This document shows positions 1 to 9,423 of a stretch of DNA of 64,000 nucleotides, piece by piece. Source of the DNA: Croceifilum oryzae. GTDB taxonomy: Bacteria; Bacillota; Bacilli; Thermoactinomycetales; Thermoactinomycetaceae. Numbering within the stretch: the first letter of the stretch is position 1; every line of letters begins with the position of its first letter. The DNA lies in contig NZ_JAUSUV010000006.1 of NCBI RefSeq assembly GCF_030814315.1, positions 124,001-188,000 of the forward strand. The letters run 5' to 3'. Position numbers and translations under genes: made by a program. The notes below the pieces were generated by a model. That model saw only the letters and a program-made list of their open reading frames with translations, was not told the origin of the DNA and did no database searches.

Positions 1-389
1 CCTTTTTCAATCCAATAGTTCCCAACTGTATTGGTGCAATACCATGTACCGTTTAAGACAATGTCAATTACGGAACGCCAGCCATTATTCGAAAGCTTTT
101 CAGCTGGTACGACGAAGTTACCTGCCGCATTATTTACAAGATGATCAATGCTACCAAAGGTTTCATGGACCGTTTCAACCATTTCTTTTACTTTCTCTTC
201 TTCTCTTACATCCAAGACAAAGGTTAACACTTGTCCTGGAAATGTTTCATATTCCTTTTTCACTTCTTGCATACGCTCTTCATTACGGGCACAGATGACT
301 ACGTTCGCTCCCTCTTGGCAGAAACGCCCAACCATTGCTTTCCCCATACCGCTACTTCCACCTGTGACGATGACAGTTTTTCCTCTCAT
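1..389 (-). CDS. SDR-family oxidoreductase, 2,4-dienoyl-CoA reductase-like (3' end outside window)
   Basis: The minus strand from 389 encodes about 129 residues of a short-chain dehydrogenase that runs off the window. The N terminus MRGKTVIVTGGSSGMGKAMV has the Rossmann TGxxxGxG nucleotide-binding motif, LDVREE is the acidic segment after beta-3, and VNNAAGNF near residue 90 is the NNAAG motif with the Phe typical of FadH/YkuF-type 2,4-dienoyl-CoA reductases. The start is the ATG at 389-387 behind an AGGCGG ribosome site. The catalytic Tyr-Lys motif lies outside the window. SDR membership is clear; the dienoyl-CoA reductase subtype is inferred from the NNAAGNF signature. Confidence 0.8.
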   Translation of the reverse strand, partial: MRGKTVIVTGGSSGMGKAMVGRFCQEGANVVICARNEERMQEVKKEYETFPGQVLTFVLDVREEEKVKEMVETVHETFGSIDHLVNNAAGNFVVPAEKLSNNGWRSVIDIVLNGTWYCTNTVGNYWIEK

Positions 390-585
390 CTTGCCGCCTC
401 ATCTCTATGAATATTGATTGTTTAAATAAATCTCTCACTTAAGCCTAGATGAGAGTTCTTCTCACGTCAAGGCAATGTTTCTTACTCAAGTTTGAAAGGT
501 ACCTATTTTTTTACAATTGATATTTTCTTTGTCTTTTTATAACATTTATAAGTACATCAAATACATACACCATGGAAGGAAGATC

Positions 586-1002
586 ATTATTCGTAGTAAC
601 TTTCGGGTTCAATGGAGCCTATACGTAGATGCTAAAACACAAGAAAAAGCCATGCTCATCTTTCAATTAGTTTCAGAAGCAATTGATTTACCTCTTCAAA
701 TTGAGAACTGCGAACCTTACTGGAGAAATCGTAGTCAATATGAAATTACATTCACAACAACGTGGGAAGATGTAACGCCTCCAGAAGCCGTTTTCCGTAC
801 ATTAGCCGCCGCTGATACACTTGCTTGGGAATGGAATGTTCGATGCCCAGTTGAATGGGAGGATGGATTGTTTGAATTTGGAGGACAGTCTGTTAAAACG
901 AAATTAGCTAACTTATTATGGATTGGATTTGAATTAGAAAAAGAAGTTTCTCAAAAACAAATGATACAAGAAGGTACTGTATACGAGACGAAAATCCCCT
1001 AG
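586..1002 (+). CDS. Conserved-looking hypothetical protein, probable ATT start
   Basis: About 138 residues, beginning IRSNFRVQWSLYVDAKTQEK and ending at a TAG inside a terminator stem. I do not recognise the family. It is a soluble, Trp- and Glu-rich protein with no signal peptide or membrane segment. The same frame is open back to an ATG at 517, but that extension is AT-rich and lacks a ribosome site. GGAAGG at 574-579 is correctly spaced for ATT at 586 or 589, and no ATG, GTG or TTG lies in frame there, so a rare ATT start is likely. It converges on gcvPB and shares the terminator. Confidence 0.55.
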   Translation: MIRSNFRVQWSLYVDAKTQEKAMLIFQLVSEAIDLPLQIENCEPYWRNRSQYEITFTTTWEDVTPPEAVFRTLAAADTLAWEWNVRCPVEWEDGLFEFGGQSVKTKLANLLWIGFELEKEVSQKQMIQEGTVYETKIP

Positions 1003-1014
1003 AGAGGGGATTTT
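991..1014. terminator. Bidirectional terminator between the small plus-strand gene and gcvPB
   Basis: AAAATCCCC pairs perfectly with GGGGATTTT around a six-base loop, and the plus-strand stop codon TAG lies in the loop. T-rich tails follow on the plus strand, and the A-rich arm gives a T tail on the minus strand, so it can serve both convergent genes. Confidence 0.8.
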
Positions 1015-1026
1015 CTTGTTTTTCAT

Positions 1027-2484
1027 TTATGATTTGCTATAACGTAACACAGGTTTCCTTGCAGCGGTTACTTCGTCCAGTCGTCTGACAATCGTATGAT
1101 GAGGTGCTTCCTGTACGATTTCAGGTGTTTCTTCTGCCTCACGAGCGATTTGGATCATCGCGTCAATAAATTTATCTAATGTTTCCTTACTCTCTGTCTC
1201 GGTTGGCTCGATCATCAAGCATTCATCTACGATAAGCGGGAAGTAAATCGTAGGTGGGTGATAGCCAAAGTCTAAGAGGCGTTTCGCCATGTCCAAGGTA
1301 CGAACCCCTTGTTTCTTCTGGCGATTCCCCGATAGGACAAACTCATGCTTACAGTTCTGGGTAAACGGTACATCAAAATAAGGTGCTAAACGATGCATCA
1401 TATAGTTCGCATTCAACACGGCATATTCCGATACTTGCTTTAAGCCGTCTGGACCCATGGTGCGAATATACGTATAAGCACGAACTAAGATACCGAAATT
1501 TCCATAATACCCTTTGATTCGTCCGATTGATTGAGGCATGTCATGATCGAAGAAGTAGCTACCATCCTCACGCTGGCGAACCATTGGTTTCGGTAGATAT
1601 GGCATTAAATCTTTCTTTACACCTACTGGACCTGCACCAGGTCCCCCACCACCATGTGGAGTTGTAAAAGTTTTATGGAGATTTAAATGTACTACATCAA
1701 ATCCCATATCCCCCGGACGAGCATAGCCTAAGATCGCATTGGCATTTGCTCCATCATAATAGAGGAGTCCTCCTGCTTCATGTACTAAGTCTGCAATCAA
1801 TTTGATTTCTTCTTCAAATAGCCCAAGTGTATTGGGATTGGTCATCATCAGCGCCGCAGTATCGTTACCAAGAACTTCTTTTAATGCTTCTACATCGACT
1901 AGTCCCTTTTCATTGGAAGGGATTGTAATGGTTTCAAAGCCGGCCACAGTCGCGGAAGCTGGATTAGTACCATGAGCAGAGTCAGGCACGATCACCTTAT
2001 TTCGCATAAGGTCACCACGGCCTTCATGGTATGCACGGATCATCATTAATCCGGTCCACTCACCTTGCGCTCCAGCCGCCGACTGTACAGTCACATCATC
2101 CATGCCGGTAATCTCTGACAGATCTTGTTGCAATTCAAACAACAATTGCAATGCTCCTTGTGCAGTCTCTTCTGCTTGATACGGGTGAATCTTCGAGAAC
2201 CCTGGGTAGCGAGCTACATCTTCATTGATTTTTGGATTGTATTTCATTGTGCAAGAACCAAGTGGATAGAAGCCATTATCAATTCCGTGGTTACGGCGCG
2301 ATAACTCGGTGTAATGGCGCATGAGATCTAGCTCTGCAACCTCTGGTAACTCTGCAGGGACCTCGCGCATGAATTGGGCAGGAAGTCCTTCTGTTTCAGG
2401 TACATCGCTTGCAGGTAAGCTGTAAGAAATACGACCCGGCTGGCTCATCTCAAAAATGAGTTGTTTCGCTGTCTCTTTGCTCAT
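1027..2484 (-). CDS. gcvPB: Glycine dehydrogenase (decarboxylating) subunit 2, P-protein
   Basis: 485 residues, the usual length of the C-terminal half of the split glycine-cleavage P-protein. Together with GcvPA it decarboxylates glycine and transfers the aminomethyl group to lipoylated H-protein. The PLP lysine is in [18 protein letters not shown] (Lys271), followed by the glycine-rich loop, and [20 protein letters not shown] near residue 65 is diagnostic. It is the last gene of the gcvT-gcvPA-gcvPB operon, and its ATG overlaps the end of gcvPA by 4 bp (ATGA), which indicates translational coupling. The whole operon lies behind a glycine riboswitch. Confidence 0.97.
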   Translation of the reverse strand: MSKETAKQLIFEMSQPGRISYSLPASDVPETEGLPAQFMREVPAELPEVAELDLMRHYTELSRRNHGIDNGFYPLGSCTMKYNPKINEDVARYPGFSKIHPYQAEETAQGALQLLFELQQDLSEITGMDDVTVQSAAGAQGEWTGLMMIRAYHEGRGDLMRNKVIVPDSAHGTNPASATVAGFETITIPSNEKGLVDVEALKEVLGNDTAALMMTNPNTLGLFEEEIKLIADLVHEAGGLLYYDGANANAILGYARPGDMGFDVVHLNLHKTFTTPHGGGGPGAGPVGVKKDLMPYLPKPMVRQREDGSYFFDHDMPQSIGRIKGYYGNFGILVRAYTYIRTMGPDGLKQVSEYAVLNANYMMHRLAPYFDVPFTQNCKHEFVLSGNRQKKQGVRTLDMAKRLLDFGYHPPTIYFPLIVDECLMIEPTETESKETLDKFIDAMIQIAREAEETPEIVQEAPHHTIVRRLDEVTAARKPVLRYSKS

Positions 2485-3827
2485 AGTAGTCCCTCCAATG
2501 CCACTGCCAACTGTTCAATTTCTTCTTGGGTGCGAAGCTCGGTTACGGCAACTAACATATGATTTTGATATTCTGAATAAGCCTTGCCTAAGTCATAACC
2601 ACCAATAATTCCTTGTTTCAATAGCTTTCGATTTACCTCTTCAACAGAGCCATTTACTCGAATCACAAATTCATTAAAAAATGGCTGCTCATGAGCGATT
2701 TCAAAGCCACTCACTTGTGACAAACGTTGCTTGGCAAAATGGGCTTTTTTCACATTTAGTAATGCTATATCCTGCATCCCTTGTTTCCCTAATGCTGACA
2801 TGTAAACGGAAGCGGCTAGAGCCATCAGTGCTTGGTTCGAACAAATGTTAGAAGTTGCCTTATCACGCCTGATATGTTGCTCACGAGCTTGTAGGGTTAG
2901 AACGAAACCACGTTTCCCGTCCTCGTCTACGGTTTGCCCTACGATACGTCCTGGTAGACGACGCATTAGGGCCTTTGTTGTCGCAAAGTAGCCACAGTGT
3001 GGACCTCCAAACTGGGGGAGAATCCCAAGTGGTTGTGCATCTCCTACTACAATATCCGCCTTAAAGGCGCCTGGAGGTTGTAAGATTCCGAGCGAAAGCG
3101 GGTTAGAGCTCACAACTAGCAACCCTTTGTGCTTATGTGCAATCTGCTCAATTTGGCCGAGGTCTTCCAGATTTCCTAAGAAGTTTGGATACTGAACAAT
3201 AACCGCCGCAGTATCTTCATCTGCCATCTCTTCCAAGCGAGCCAGATTTGTCACTCCATCTTGCAAAGGAATCTCGACCACTTCATAGCCAAGCCCTTTG
3301 GCATTCGTCAATAGGATTTCCCGCGCTTCCGGATGAACTGCTCTCGAAACAAACACTTTTTTCTTCTTCGTATGAGAAAAAGCAAGCGCGGCCGCTTCTG
3401 CTAGAGCAGTTGGACCATCATACATCGAGGAGTTCGCCACATCCATACCGGTTAGCTCACAAATCATCGACTGAAATTCAAAAATAGCTTGTAATTCGCC
3501 CTGACTAATCTCTGGTTGATAAGGAGTATAGGCTGTATAAAACTCTGAACGGGAGATAACATGGCCCACTACGCTTGGTACATAATGCTCATACACGCCT
3601 GCCCCTAAAAAGGAAGTATATTGATCCAAGTTCGCATTTTTCCCCGATAAACGTTGCATATGTTTCACCAATAATGGTTCTGGCAATGCCTGCGGAATCG
3701 CTAACTCACCATGGAAACGGACATTTTCAGGAATCTCTGCAAATAATTCTTCCGTTGTCTGGACTCCAATCGTTTCAAGCATTTCTTTCCGATCTTGTTC
3801 TGTCATTGGTAAATAACGAAATGTCAT
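2481..3827 (-). CDS. gcvPA: Glycine dehydrogenase (decarboxylating) subunit 1, P-protein
   Basis: 448 residues, matching the N-terminal half of the split P-protein. The N terminus [20 protein letters not shown], the [16 protein letters not shown] segment, [16 protein letters not shown] and [18 protein letters not shown] are typical of GcvPA. It forms an alpha2-beta2 complex with GcvPB. It begins 28 bp after gcvT behind AGGAGG and runs 4 bp into gcvPB. The glycine riboswitch upstream of gcvT is expected to control it. Confidence 0.97.
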   Translation of the reverse strand: MTFRYLPMTEQDRKEMLETIGVQTTEELFAEIPENVRFHGELAIPQALPEPLLVKHMQRLSGKNANLDQYTSFLGAGVYEHYVPSVVGHVISRSEFYTAYTPYQPEISQGELQAIFEFQSMICELTGMDVANSSMYDGPTALAEAAALAFSHTKKKKVFVSRAVHPEAREILLTNAKGLGYEVVEIPLQDGVTNLARLEEMADEDTAAVIVQYPNFLGNLEDLGQIEQIAHKHKGLLVVSSNPLSLGILQPPGAFKADIVVGDAQPLGILPQFGGPHCGYFATTKALMRRLPGRIVGQTVDEDGKRGFVLTLQAREQHIRRDKATSNICSNQALMALAASVYMSALGKQGMQDIALLNVKKAHFAKQRLSQVSGFEIAHEQPFFNEFVIRVNGSVEEVNRKLLKQGIIGGYDLGKAYSEYQNHMLVAVTELRTQEEIEQLAVALEGLL

Positions 3828-3855
3828 CCTTTCTCCTCCTCCAAAACCGTAGATG

Positions 3856-4950
3856 CTATTTTGCTCGTTTGTAAAAAGGCGCTTTTACAATTTTGGCGCG
3901 CACACGTTTTCCACGAATTTCAATTTCTACTTCTTCTCCTAAAACAGCGCATTCACTTTTAATGAGTGCTAAGCCAATATTAATTTTTAAAGTAGGCGAC
4001 TGCGTTCCTGTGGTAACTTCACCAATCAGCTCTTCTCCTTGATAGACAGGATAATGAGTACGTGGGATTCCACGATCGATCATTTCCAATCCAACCAGTT
4101 TCCGAGGCGCTCCTTGCTCTTTTTGTAGAGCGAGAGCATCACGACCGATATAATCCCCTTTATCCACTTTTACCGCAAAGCCCATTCCCGCTTCGATCGG
4201 AGAGATCGTAGCCGAAAGTTCTTGGCCATAAAGAGGGAGCTTTGCTTCAAAACGCAACGTATCTCTAGCGCCTAATCCACATGGAAGTAGCCCATCCTCT
4301 TTCCCAGTCTCAAGAAGTAGGTTCCATATAGCAGGAGCATGTTTGCTATCAAAATAGAGTTCAAATCCATCTTCACCTGTGTAACCAGAACGAGAGATAA
4401 GGGTAGGAACTCCGCCAATCTGGACATCATTTAGAAATGTAAATGGACGCAGACTACTCAAATCTTCCTCTGTAAGGCGTTGCAGAATCGTTTCCGCAAG
4501 CGGTCCTTGTATCGCAATTTGAGCAACCTGTTCCGAAATATGGGTAACGGTTACGTCACCTGTTGTATGCTGATTAATCCAATCCACATCTTTATCGATA
4601 TTTCCTGCATTAATCACGAGGAGATACTTCTGTTCGCCTGTGCGATAAACCAATAAATCATCCACAGTCCCGCCATCTGGATAACACATTAACGTATACT
4701 GAGCCTGCCCGATGGAAATCTTAGATGCATCATTTGTCGTAAGCTTCTGAACTAAAGCTAAGCTATCTGGTCCTGATACTTCCACTTCTCCCATATGCGA
4801 AACATCAAATAATCCAGCACGAGTACGAACCGCCTCATGTTCTTCTTTGATGCTCGAAAATTGAACGGGCATTTCCCAACCGCCAAATGGGACCAATTTT
4901 GCTTGATCCTTGTACGCGTCAAATAGCGCAGTACGCTTTAATTGCTCCAT
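3856..4950 (-). CDS. gcvT: Aminomethyltransferase, glycine cleavage T-protein
   Basis: 364 residues from the ATG at 4950, which sits 6-7 bases after GGAGGTG; an upstream in-frame codon at 4965 would lie within that ribosome site. It releases ammonia from the aminomethyl group on H-protein and passes the one-carbon unit to tetrahydrofolate. The N terminus ([20 protein letters not shown]), [23 protein letters not shown] and the C-terminal [11 protein letters not shown] segment are family signatures. It is first in the gcvT-gcvPA-gcvPB operon and directly downstream of a tandem glycine riboswitch and intrinsic terminator. Confidence 0.97.
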   Translation of the reverse strand: MEQLKRTALFDAYKDQAKLVPFGGWEMPVQFSSIKEEHEAVRTRAGLFDVSHMGEVEVSGPDSLALVQKLTTNDASKISIGQAQYTLMCYPDGGTVDDLLVYRTGEQKYLLVINAGNIDKDVDWINQHTTGDVTVTHISEQVAQIAIQGPLAETILQRLTEEDLSSLRPFTFLNDVQIGGVPTLISRSGYTGEDGFELYFDSKHAPAIWNLLLETGKEDGLLPCGLGARDTLRFEAKLPLYGQELSATISPIEAGMGFAVKVDKGDYIGRDALALQKEQGAPRKLVGLEMIDRGIPRTHYPVYQGEELIGEVTTGTQSPTLKINIGLALIKSECAVLGEEVEIEIRGKRVRAKIVKAPFYKRAK

Positions 4951-4973
4951 GACCAGCACCTCCAAATAAAATA

Positions 4974-5007
4974 GACAGAGCCCTGTTCTTGTCGCACAGT
5001 CTCTGTC
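4974..5007 (-). terminator. Terminator of the glycine riboswitch expression platform
   Basis: On the minus strand GACAGAG pairs with CTCTGTC (outer arms 5007-5001 and 4980-4974) with a further ACAG/CTGT inner stem, followed by TATTTTATTT. It lies between aptamer 2 and the gcvT ribosome site, as expected for an ON switch in which glycine binding prevents termination. Confidence 0.75.
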
Positions 5008-5207
5008 ATGGAACCTGAGAGTTCACCTGAATGCATCATCCAAGTTGCCCCTTGGGTGGCTCGTGATTTTACGGAAGCATCACAAACACTCTCCAGAGTG
5101 GCGTCCAGCAAGCCTCCTTTTGCCTGAGAGATTCACTTCTCTTGGGAAGTTTGCTCCTTCGGCGCCGTCGATCAAATAGTTCGATCAACAGTCTCTCCTC
5201 TCACCTT
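5008..5207 (-). promoter_or_regulatory. Tandem glycine riboswitch upstream of gcvT
   Basis: Reading the minus strand, aptamer 1 starts with a GAGAGGAGAGACTG-type segment near 5205, has GGCGCCGAAGGAGCAAAC in the middle and ends with the conserved CTCTCAGG near 5131. A linker leads to aptamer 2, with TCTGGAGAGTG, CCAAGGGGCAACTTGG and a second CTCTCAGG near 5021-5014. These duplicated signatures define the cooperative tandem glycine aptamer. A plus-strand reading frame of 68 codons across it is a shadow. Confidence 0.93.
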
Positions 5208-5375
5208 CATTCGCCCGAACAATATGTGATCTGTCACGTATATTGTGCCACAACTTACTATACATTTCGATACATTTTTATGATAATTACCGCCACATAT
5301 GATAAACGTATGAAATGGCATTTTTTATGCATACTAAAAATTGGATAATATGTACACGAAAGGCGGAACAATTCT

Positions 5376-7100
5376 ATGTTTTCCCTACCGATCCATTACG
5401 ATCGAAGTTGGCTTTCCCAGATGGAACAAAACATTGAACAAGATACCGGGTGGTCTAATTGGGAACGTTTTCAATTAGCCTTAGAAGCGGCCCAAGCGCA
5501 AGTTGTCCCTGCCTTTGACAGTATCCTTAGCCTGCAACAGATCTACGGCTTTGAGCCTCTTCGCCATCAAATCGATGTCACGCGGCAAGTGATCCATGAG
5601 ATGAGAGGTCGCGCGATTCTAGCAGATGAAGTGGGACTAGGTAAAACCATCGAAGCAGGACTCATTTTAAAAGAATATATCATTCGTGGACTCGTAAAAA
5701 AGGCATTAATTCTCGTTCCTTCTTCCCTTGTCTTGCAATGGACAAGAGAGTTAAATCAGAAATTCCAGATCCCAGCAGTGGCACAAAAAAAAGCATGGAT
5801 GTGGGATAAATACGACATCATCGTAGCTTCCATGGATACAGCGAAAAGGGATCCACACCGTGAATTTGTATTAAATAGCGAATACGACCTCTTGATTGTG
5901 GACGAAGCCCATAAATTAAAAAATCGACGTACAAAAAACTGGCAGTTTATTAACGAAGTGAAGAAAAAGTTTTGTCTGTTACTTACCGCCACTCCTGTAC
6001 AAAATGAGATGGAAGAGCTATTTAATCTCGTAACCCTATTAAAACCAGGTCAATTGGGGCGAGAATCACAGTTTAATAGTGAGTTCGTAGCGAGTAAGCG
6101 AAAAGCGAAGAACGAAGAACAACTGCGGGATGAAATCAGTCGTGTCCTCATTCGAAATCGAAGAAGAGACGGGGATCTCAATCTAACGAAGCGAATCGTT
6201 CATACCATTCCCATCAACCTAACTCCAGAAGAACGCGATTTATATGAAGGAGTCACCCAATTTGTCCGCTCCCGTTTCCAAAACGGAGCAGGCGATCTCA
6301 AAAGCATGCTCTCTCTTCTCGTTTTACAAAAAGAAGTGTGTAGTAGTCGCGATGCCGTCTTCCATACCCTCTTTAAACTATTTAAACGTGGAGAGGCAGG
6401 GAATGAATCGATTTCTCCTGAAGTGGCGCATCTCGTAGAATTACTTCGCAAGGTAAAGACTTCTTCTAAAGTAGAGGAAGCAGTAAACATTATTCAACAA
6501 ATCCCAGATAAATTCATCGTTTTTACCGAATATCGGGCTACACAAGAAATGCTTATTCGAGCCTTACAACAACAGGGTATCTCCGCAGTCCCGTATCGCG
6601 GAGGATTTAATCGGAATAAGAAAGATTGGATGATGGAACTTTTTCAAAAACGGGCACAGGTAATGGTAGCCACAGAAGCTGGTGGAGAAGGTATTAATCT
6701 ACAATTTTGCAGCCACATTATTAACTTCGATATGCCGTGGAATCCGATGCGAGTCGAACAACGAATCGGACGTGTTCATCGACTCGGACAAAAGAAGGAT
6801 GTAAATATCTATAACTTCTCTACTTCAGGAACGATTGAGGAACAGATTATCTGGCTTCTACATGAGAAAATCCAGCTATTCGAAAGTGTCATCGGCGAAC
6901 TGGAGACCATCCTTGAAAAACTGGAGTCCGAGGAATCTTTGGAACAAAGCCTGATGAAAATTGCCCTTACTTCTGAAGATCCACATCAAATTCGAAATCG
7001 CCTTCACTCTCTTTCGGATCAATTTCATCAGAAAAAAGATGAAGTGGTTCGTACCAAACAGGAACAGGATGAACGATTCTATGGATCAACAACAAGTTAG
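5376..7100 (+). CDS. yqhH: SNF2-family DEAD/DEAH-like helicase, YqhH type
   Basis: 574 residues. The two RecA-like domains of an SNF2 ATPase are visible: Walker A in LADEVGLGKTIEAGL (near residue 86), DEAH (near 175), LLLTATPVQNEMEEL (motif III), VATEAGGEGINLQFC and QRIGRVHRLGQKKDVNIYN (motif VI). It is shorter than RapA and lacks obvious extra domains; an acidic coiled tail follows motif VI. It is divergent from the gcvT operon and followed by yqhG, the arrangement I recall from B. subtilis. The exact substrate is unknown; ATP-dependent nucleic-acid translocation is the family role. Confidence 0.9.
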   Translation: MFSLPIHYDRSWLSQMEQNIEQDTGWSNWERFQLALEAAQAQVVPAFDSILSLQQIYGFEPLRHQIDVTRQVIHEMRGRAILADEVGLGKTIEAGLILKEYIIRGLVKKALILVPSSLVLQWTRELNQKFQIPAVAQKKAWMWDKYDIIVASMDTAKRDPHREFVLNSEYDLLIVDEAHKLKNRRTKNWQFINEVKKKFCLLLTATPVQNEMEELFNLVTLLKPGQLGRESQFNSEFVASKRKAKNEEQLRDEISRVLIRNRRRDGDLNLTKRIVHTIPINLTPEERDLYEGVTQFVRSRFQNGAGDLKSMLSLLVLQKEVCSSRDAVFHTLFKLFKRGEAGNESISPEVAHLVELLRKVKTSSKVEEAVNIIQQIPDKFIVFTEYRATQEMLIRALQQQGISAVPYRGGFNRNKKDWMMELFQKRAQVMVATEAGGEGINLQFCSHIINFDMPWNPMRVEQRIGRVHRLGQKKDVNIYNFSTSGTIEEQIIWLLHEKIQLFESVIGELETILEKLESEESLEQSLMKIALTSEDPHQIRNRLHSLSDQFHQKKDEVVRTKQEQDERFYGSTTS

Positions 7101-7902
7101 ATCTTTTACCGAACGATATCTTCAATATCAACAATGTCAGGTGATTGAATCTGCTCCATCGCATATCTATACTCATCTATCGATCGAAGCAGATAAAGAC
7201 TTGCTCAATCGCCCGATGTACTGGATGTATGTAGAACGCATGGGATTGCAACCCAATCCTAGCCATCAGTGCTTTATCTTTGATGCTGAGAACCCACCCG
7301 CTGATCTAAAAGGGGAGTATGTATTTTTTGGTTGCCCTCGATTTACACAGCTCCTCGATTCGGCACAAAAGCATGGGAAATTTGTGAGAGTGTACCAAGA
7401 CACAGGTGTTTTTGGCATGGTAAGTCGCCAAACCAAGCCATATTCTCCATGGTTGGTGATTAATTTTTTTGTCTCCTTCGTCTGTGATCGTAAACGGGAT
7501 GAGATCTGGTCACTAGGAATCGATCTGCAAACGGGGGCGATTCAGGAACAGTTTGATGATCAGATCAAGAATAACAAATGGCTTAGCCGAATACCGGCGA
7601 AACGTTATACGGAAGAAGCAAATATGTCGATTTCGGAGGCTGTTGGGGAGTTGGAGTATTATTTGCAAGATCGGTTGCAAAATGGGGAGTTAGCATGGGC
7701 GGAGGAAGCAGAGGAACGGTTACAGCAAGAGCTGGCGCAACTGGACCTGTATTTTCCGGATGATATGAGCTTAAGTGAGGAGCAACTTAAGTCAAAGCAG
7801 GATAGACGGAGGGAGCTTGTTTGGCAGTATCATCCAAGGGTGGAGACGAGGTTGATTAATGCAGGTCTTTTTTATCGGGATAAGGTGTTTCGTTATCAAT
7901 GA
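7081..7902 (+). CDS. yqhG: YqhG-family protein of unknown function
   Basis: 273 residues from the ATG at 7081, whose N terminus MDQQQVRSFTERYLQYQQC looks like the family N terminus; an ATG at 7069 is an alternative. It overlaps the end of the helicase gene by about 20 bp, so the two are co-translated. Visible blocks include LSIEADKDLLNRPMYWMYVE, GEYVFFGCPRFTQLL and PWLVINFFVSFVCDRKRDE. No catalytic motif, signal peptide or membrane segment is apparent. Association with an SNF2 helicase suggests a shared pathway, but the function is not known. Confidence 0.85.
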   Translation: MDQQQVRSFTERYLQYQQCQVIESAPSHIYTHLSIEADKDLLNRPMYWMYVERMGLQPNPSHQCFIFDAENPPADLKGEYVFFGCPRFTQLLDSAQKHGKFVRVYQDTGVFGMVSRQTKPYSPWLVINFFVSFVCDRKRDEIWSLGIDLQTGAIQEQFDDQIKNNKWLSRIPAKRYTEEANMSISEAVGELEYYLQDRLQNGELAWAEEAEERLQQELAQLDLYFPDDMSLSEEQLKSKQDRRRELVWQYHPRVETRLINAGLFYRDKVFRYQ

Positions 7903-7928
7903 GAAATACACTTCGTATAATGAGAAAT

Positions 7929-7959
7929 ACACCTCATATTGGGTATCAATATGAGGTGT
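7929..7959. terminator. Perfect 12-bp hairpin after yqhG
   Basis: ACACCTCATATT pairs with AATATGAGGTGT around GGGTATC. The T tail on the plus strand is short (TTGACG), so efficiency as a terminator is uncertain. It separates yqhG from the convergent lanC gene. A GAGAAATACAC direct repeat precedes it. Confidence 0.55.
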
Positions 7960-8057
7960 TTGACGTGGGAATCCAGATGGGTGTAGGAAGATAAGTTGGG
8001 GTTAGGTGATTGAGTGAGCTTCTTAATCTCTTTCATTACACTTCGACATTTCAATTA

Positions 8058-9404
8058 TTAATTAATTAGAAATACACTATCCCAATCGGGATCATGGTCA
8101 TGAATCAAATGAATGAATACAAGTGCAATCCCGGCTACGCCGCCTAAGAGCCCGGCGTTAGTATGATACTGCTTGTCTTCATTCATTGGAATGATATCGT
8201 AATAGCGAAGAGGAGCCTCTTTGTCGTACATGCTGATCATCTGATCGATGAGACGATCGCGATGTTCTTTAATTTCGTCTACTCCGGTGTCTAAGTACAT
8301 GCGATGCGTTAGTTGTAGTAATCCTAGTAATCCATGACAAAATGTGGGTGAATCGATTCCCCATATTTCGCTTGGTCGTTTAAATGTGGCTAGGTAGGAT
8401 TCGATTGCCATTTGTTTGTAGTTTTCATTCTCTAAAGCCTTTCCTACTAAGTAGATGGAACGCGCAACGCCGGGGGAACCGTAGCACCATGCTTCACGAT
8501 GCTGTACTTTGTCTACTGTCCCTGCTTGGTGACCCTCCAAACTAATTCTGTAGGTCCAAAAAGGGCCATAATCATCAATCAGCTTCCATTGTAATAACCA
8601 ATCCGTAATACGACGGATCGCTTCCTTCTGTCCGGGCACTTCTACTCCATGGAAAGATGCGATTGATAGTAAGGCTAGGGGTCCGGGAATTCCGTGGGCC
8701 AAGCCACAGTTAAAGTTGCCGTTTGGATACTCTTCCTTTTCTTTTTCTAAAAATTGATTCTTCTGTGGCACATGCCATCCGGGGACGATCTGCCCATTAA
8801 CCTCTTTATCCTGACTTAAAAGCACTAAGTAATGTAAGATTTCTTCTAGCGATTTCCGTAGCTCTGGATGTTCTTTTTGTAGTAATAAATATCGCCCAAT
8901 TCCAGACCAACCTTGAATCACATCAAATTCCTGCATACGGACGTTGTCTTGTAGATTTTGAATCGATTGTTCCAACATATCCGGATAGCAATCTAGATAA
9001 TATTGATGTAATTGATCCAGTAGATGTTGATACCTCTCTCCACCTTTAGACAGAGATCGAGCCGCCATGGCCATACTTAGAACTCCGCCCCAAAGGGATA
9101 GGGAGGAAAAGCCTGTCTTTTGAATCGATTCTTGCAATGCTCGAAGATGAAGATATCCATGCTCATCCCAGCCAGCTTCGGGAAAGCATCGATCCATCTC
9201 ACCCAAAAGTAGACATATACTCGGATATCCATCCGCTAAACTCCCATCTTCCCACGAAAAATGCTTTCCACTCCCTAAATCGATCTCATTCCCCTCAGCG
9301 TGTACGGTTTGGATCACGTTTTCGGGATCTTTTAGGAGATCAGCAAGCTCCATTAGAATCTCGTTCAATCTCTTAGTTTGCTCTATGTTTATTGTCTTCG
9401 TCAT
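8058..9404 (-). CDS. lanC: Lanthipeptide cyclase LanC
   Basis: 448 residues. LanC catalyses Michael addition of cysteine thiols to dehydroalanine or dehydrobutyrine, forming (methyl)lanthionine rings. The expected residues are present: Asp161 in DVIQGWSGIG, His237 in CGLAHGIPGP, Arg303 and Trp306-Cys307 in REAWCYGSPG, and Cys356-His357 in FCHGLLGL; the two Cys and the last His are the zinc ligands in NisC. The alpha/alpha-toroid repeats have GG motifs. It is the last gene of lanA-lanB-lanT-lanC, 20 bp after the transporter gene, with a GGAGAT ribosome site. Confidence 0.95.
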   Translation of the reverse strand: MTKTINIEQTKRLNEILMELADLLKDPENVIQTVHAEGNEIDLGSGKHFSWEDGSLADGYPSICLLLGEMDRCFPEAGWDEHGYLHLRALQESIQKTGFSSLSLWGGVLSMAMAARSLSKGGERYQHLLDQLHQYYLDCYPDMLEQSIQNLQDNVRMQEFDVIQGWSGIGRYLLLQKEHPELRKSLEEILHYLVLLSQDKEVNGQIVPGWHVPQKNQFLEKEKEEYPNGNFNCGLAHGIPGPLALLSIASFHGVEVPGQKEAIRRITDWLLQWKLIDDYGPFWTYRISLEGHQAGTVDKVQHREAWCYGSPGVARSIYLVGKALENENYKQMAIESYLATFKRPSEIWGIDSPTFCHGLLGLLQLTHRMYLDTGVDEIKEHRDRLIDQMISMYDKEAPLRYYDIIPMNEDKQYHTNAGLLGGVAGIALVFIHLIHDHDPDWDSVFLIN

Positions 9405-9423
9405 GACTCATCTCCGCTTCCCA

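Noticed and set aside
5142-5348. 68-codon plus-strand frame upstream of the helicase
   Set aside because: It crosses the glycine riboswitch and gcvT promoter region and has no ribosome site; it is non-coding.
7903-8057. GAGAAATACAC direct repeats after yqhG as a possible CRISPR or satellite
   Set aside because: Only two copies, with no regular spacing; they are next to a simple hairpin.
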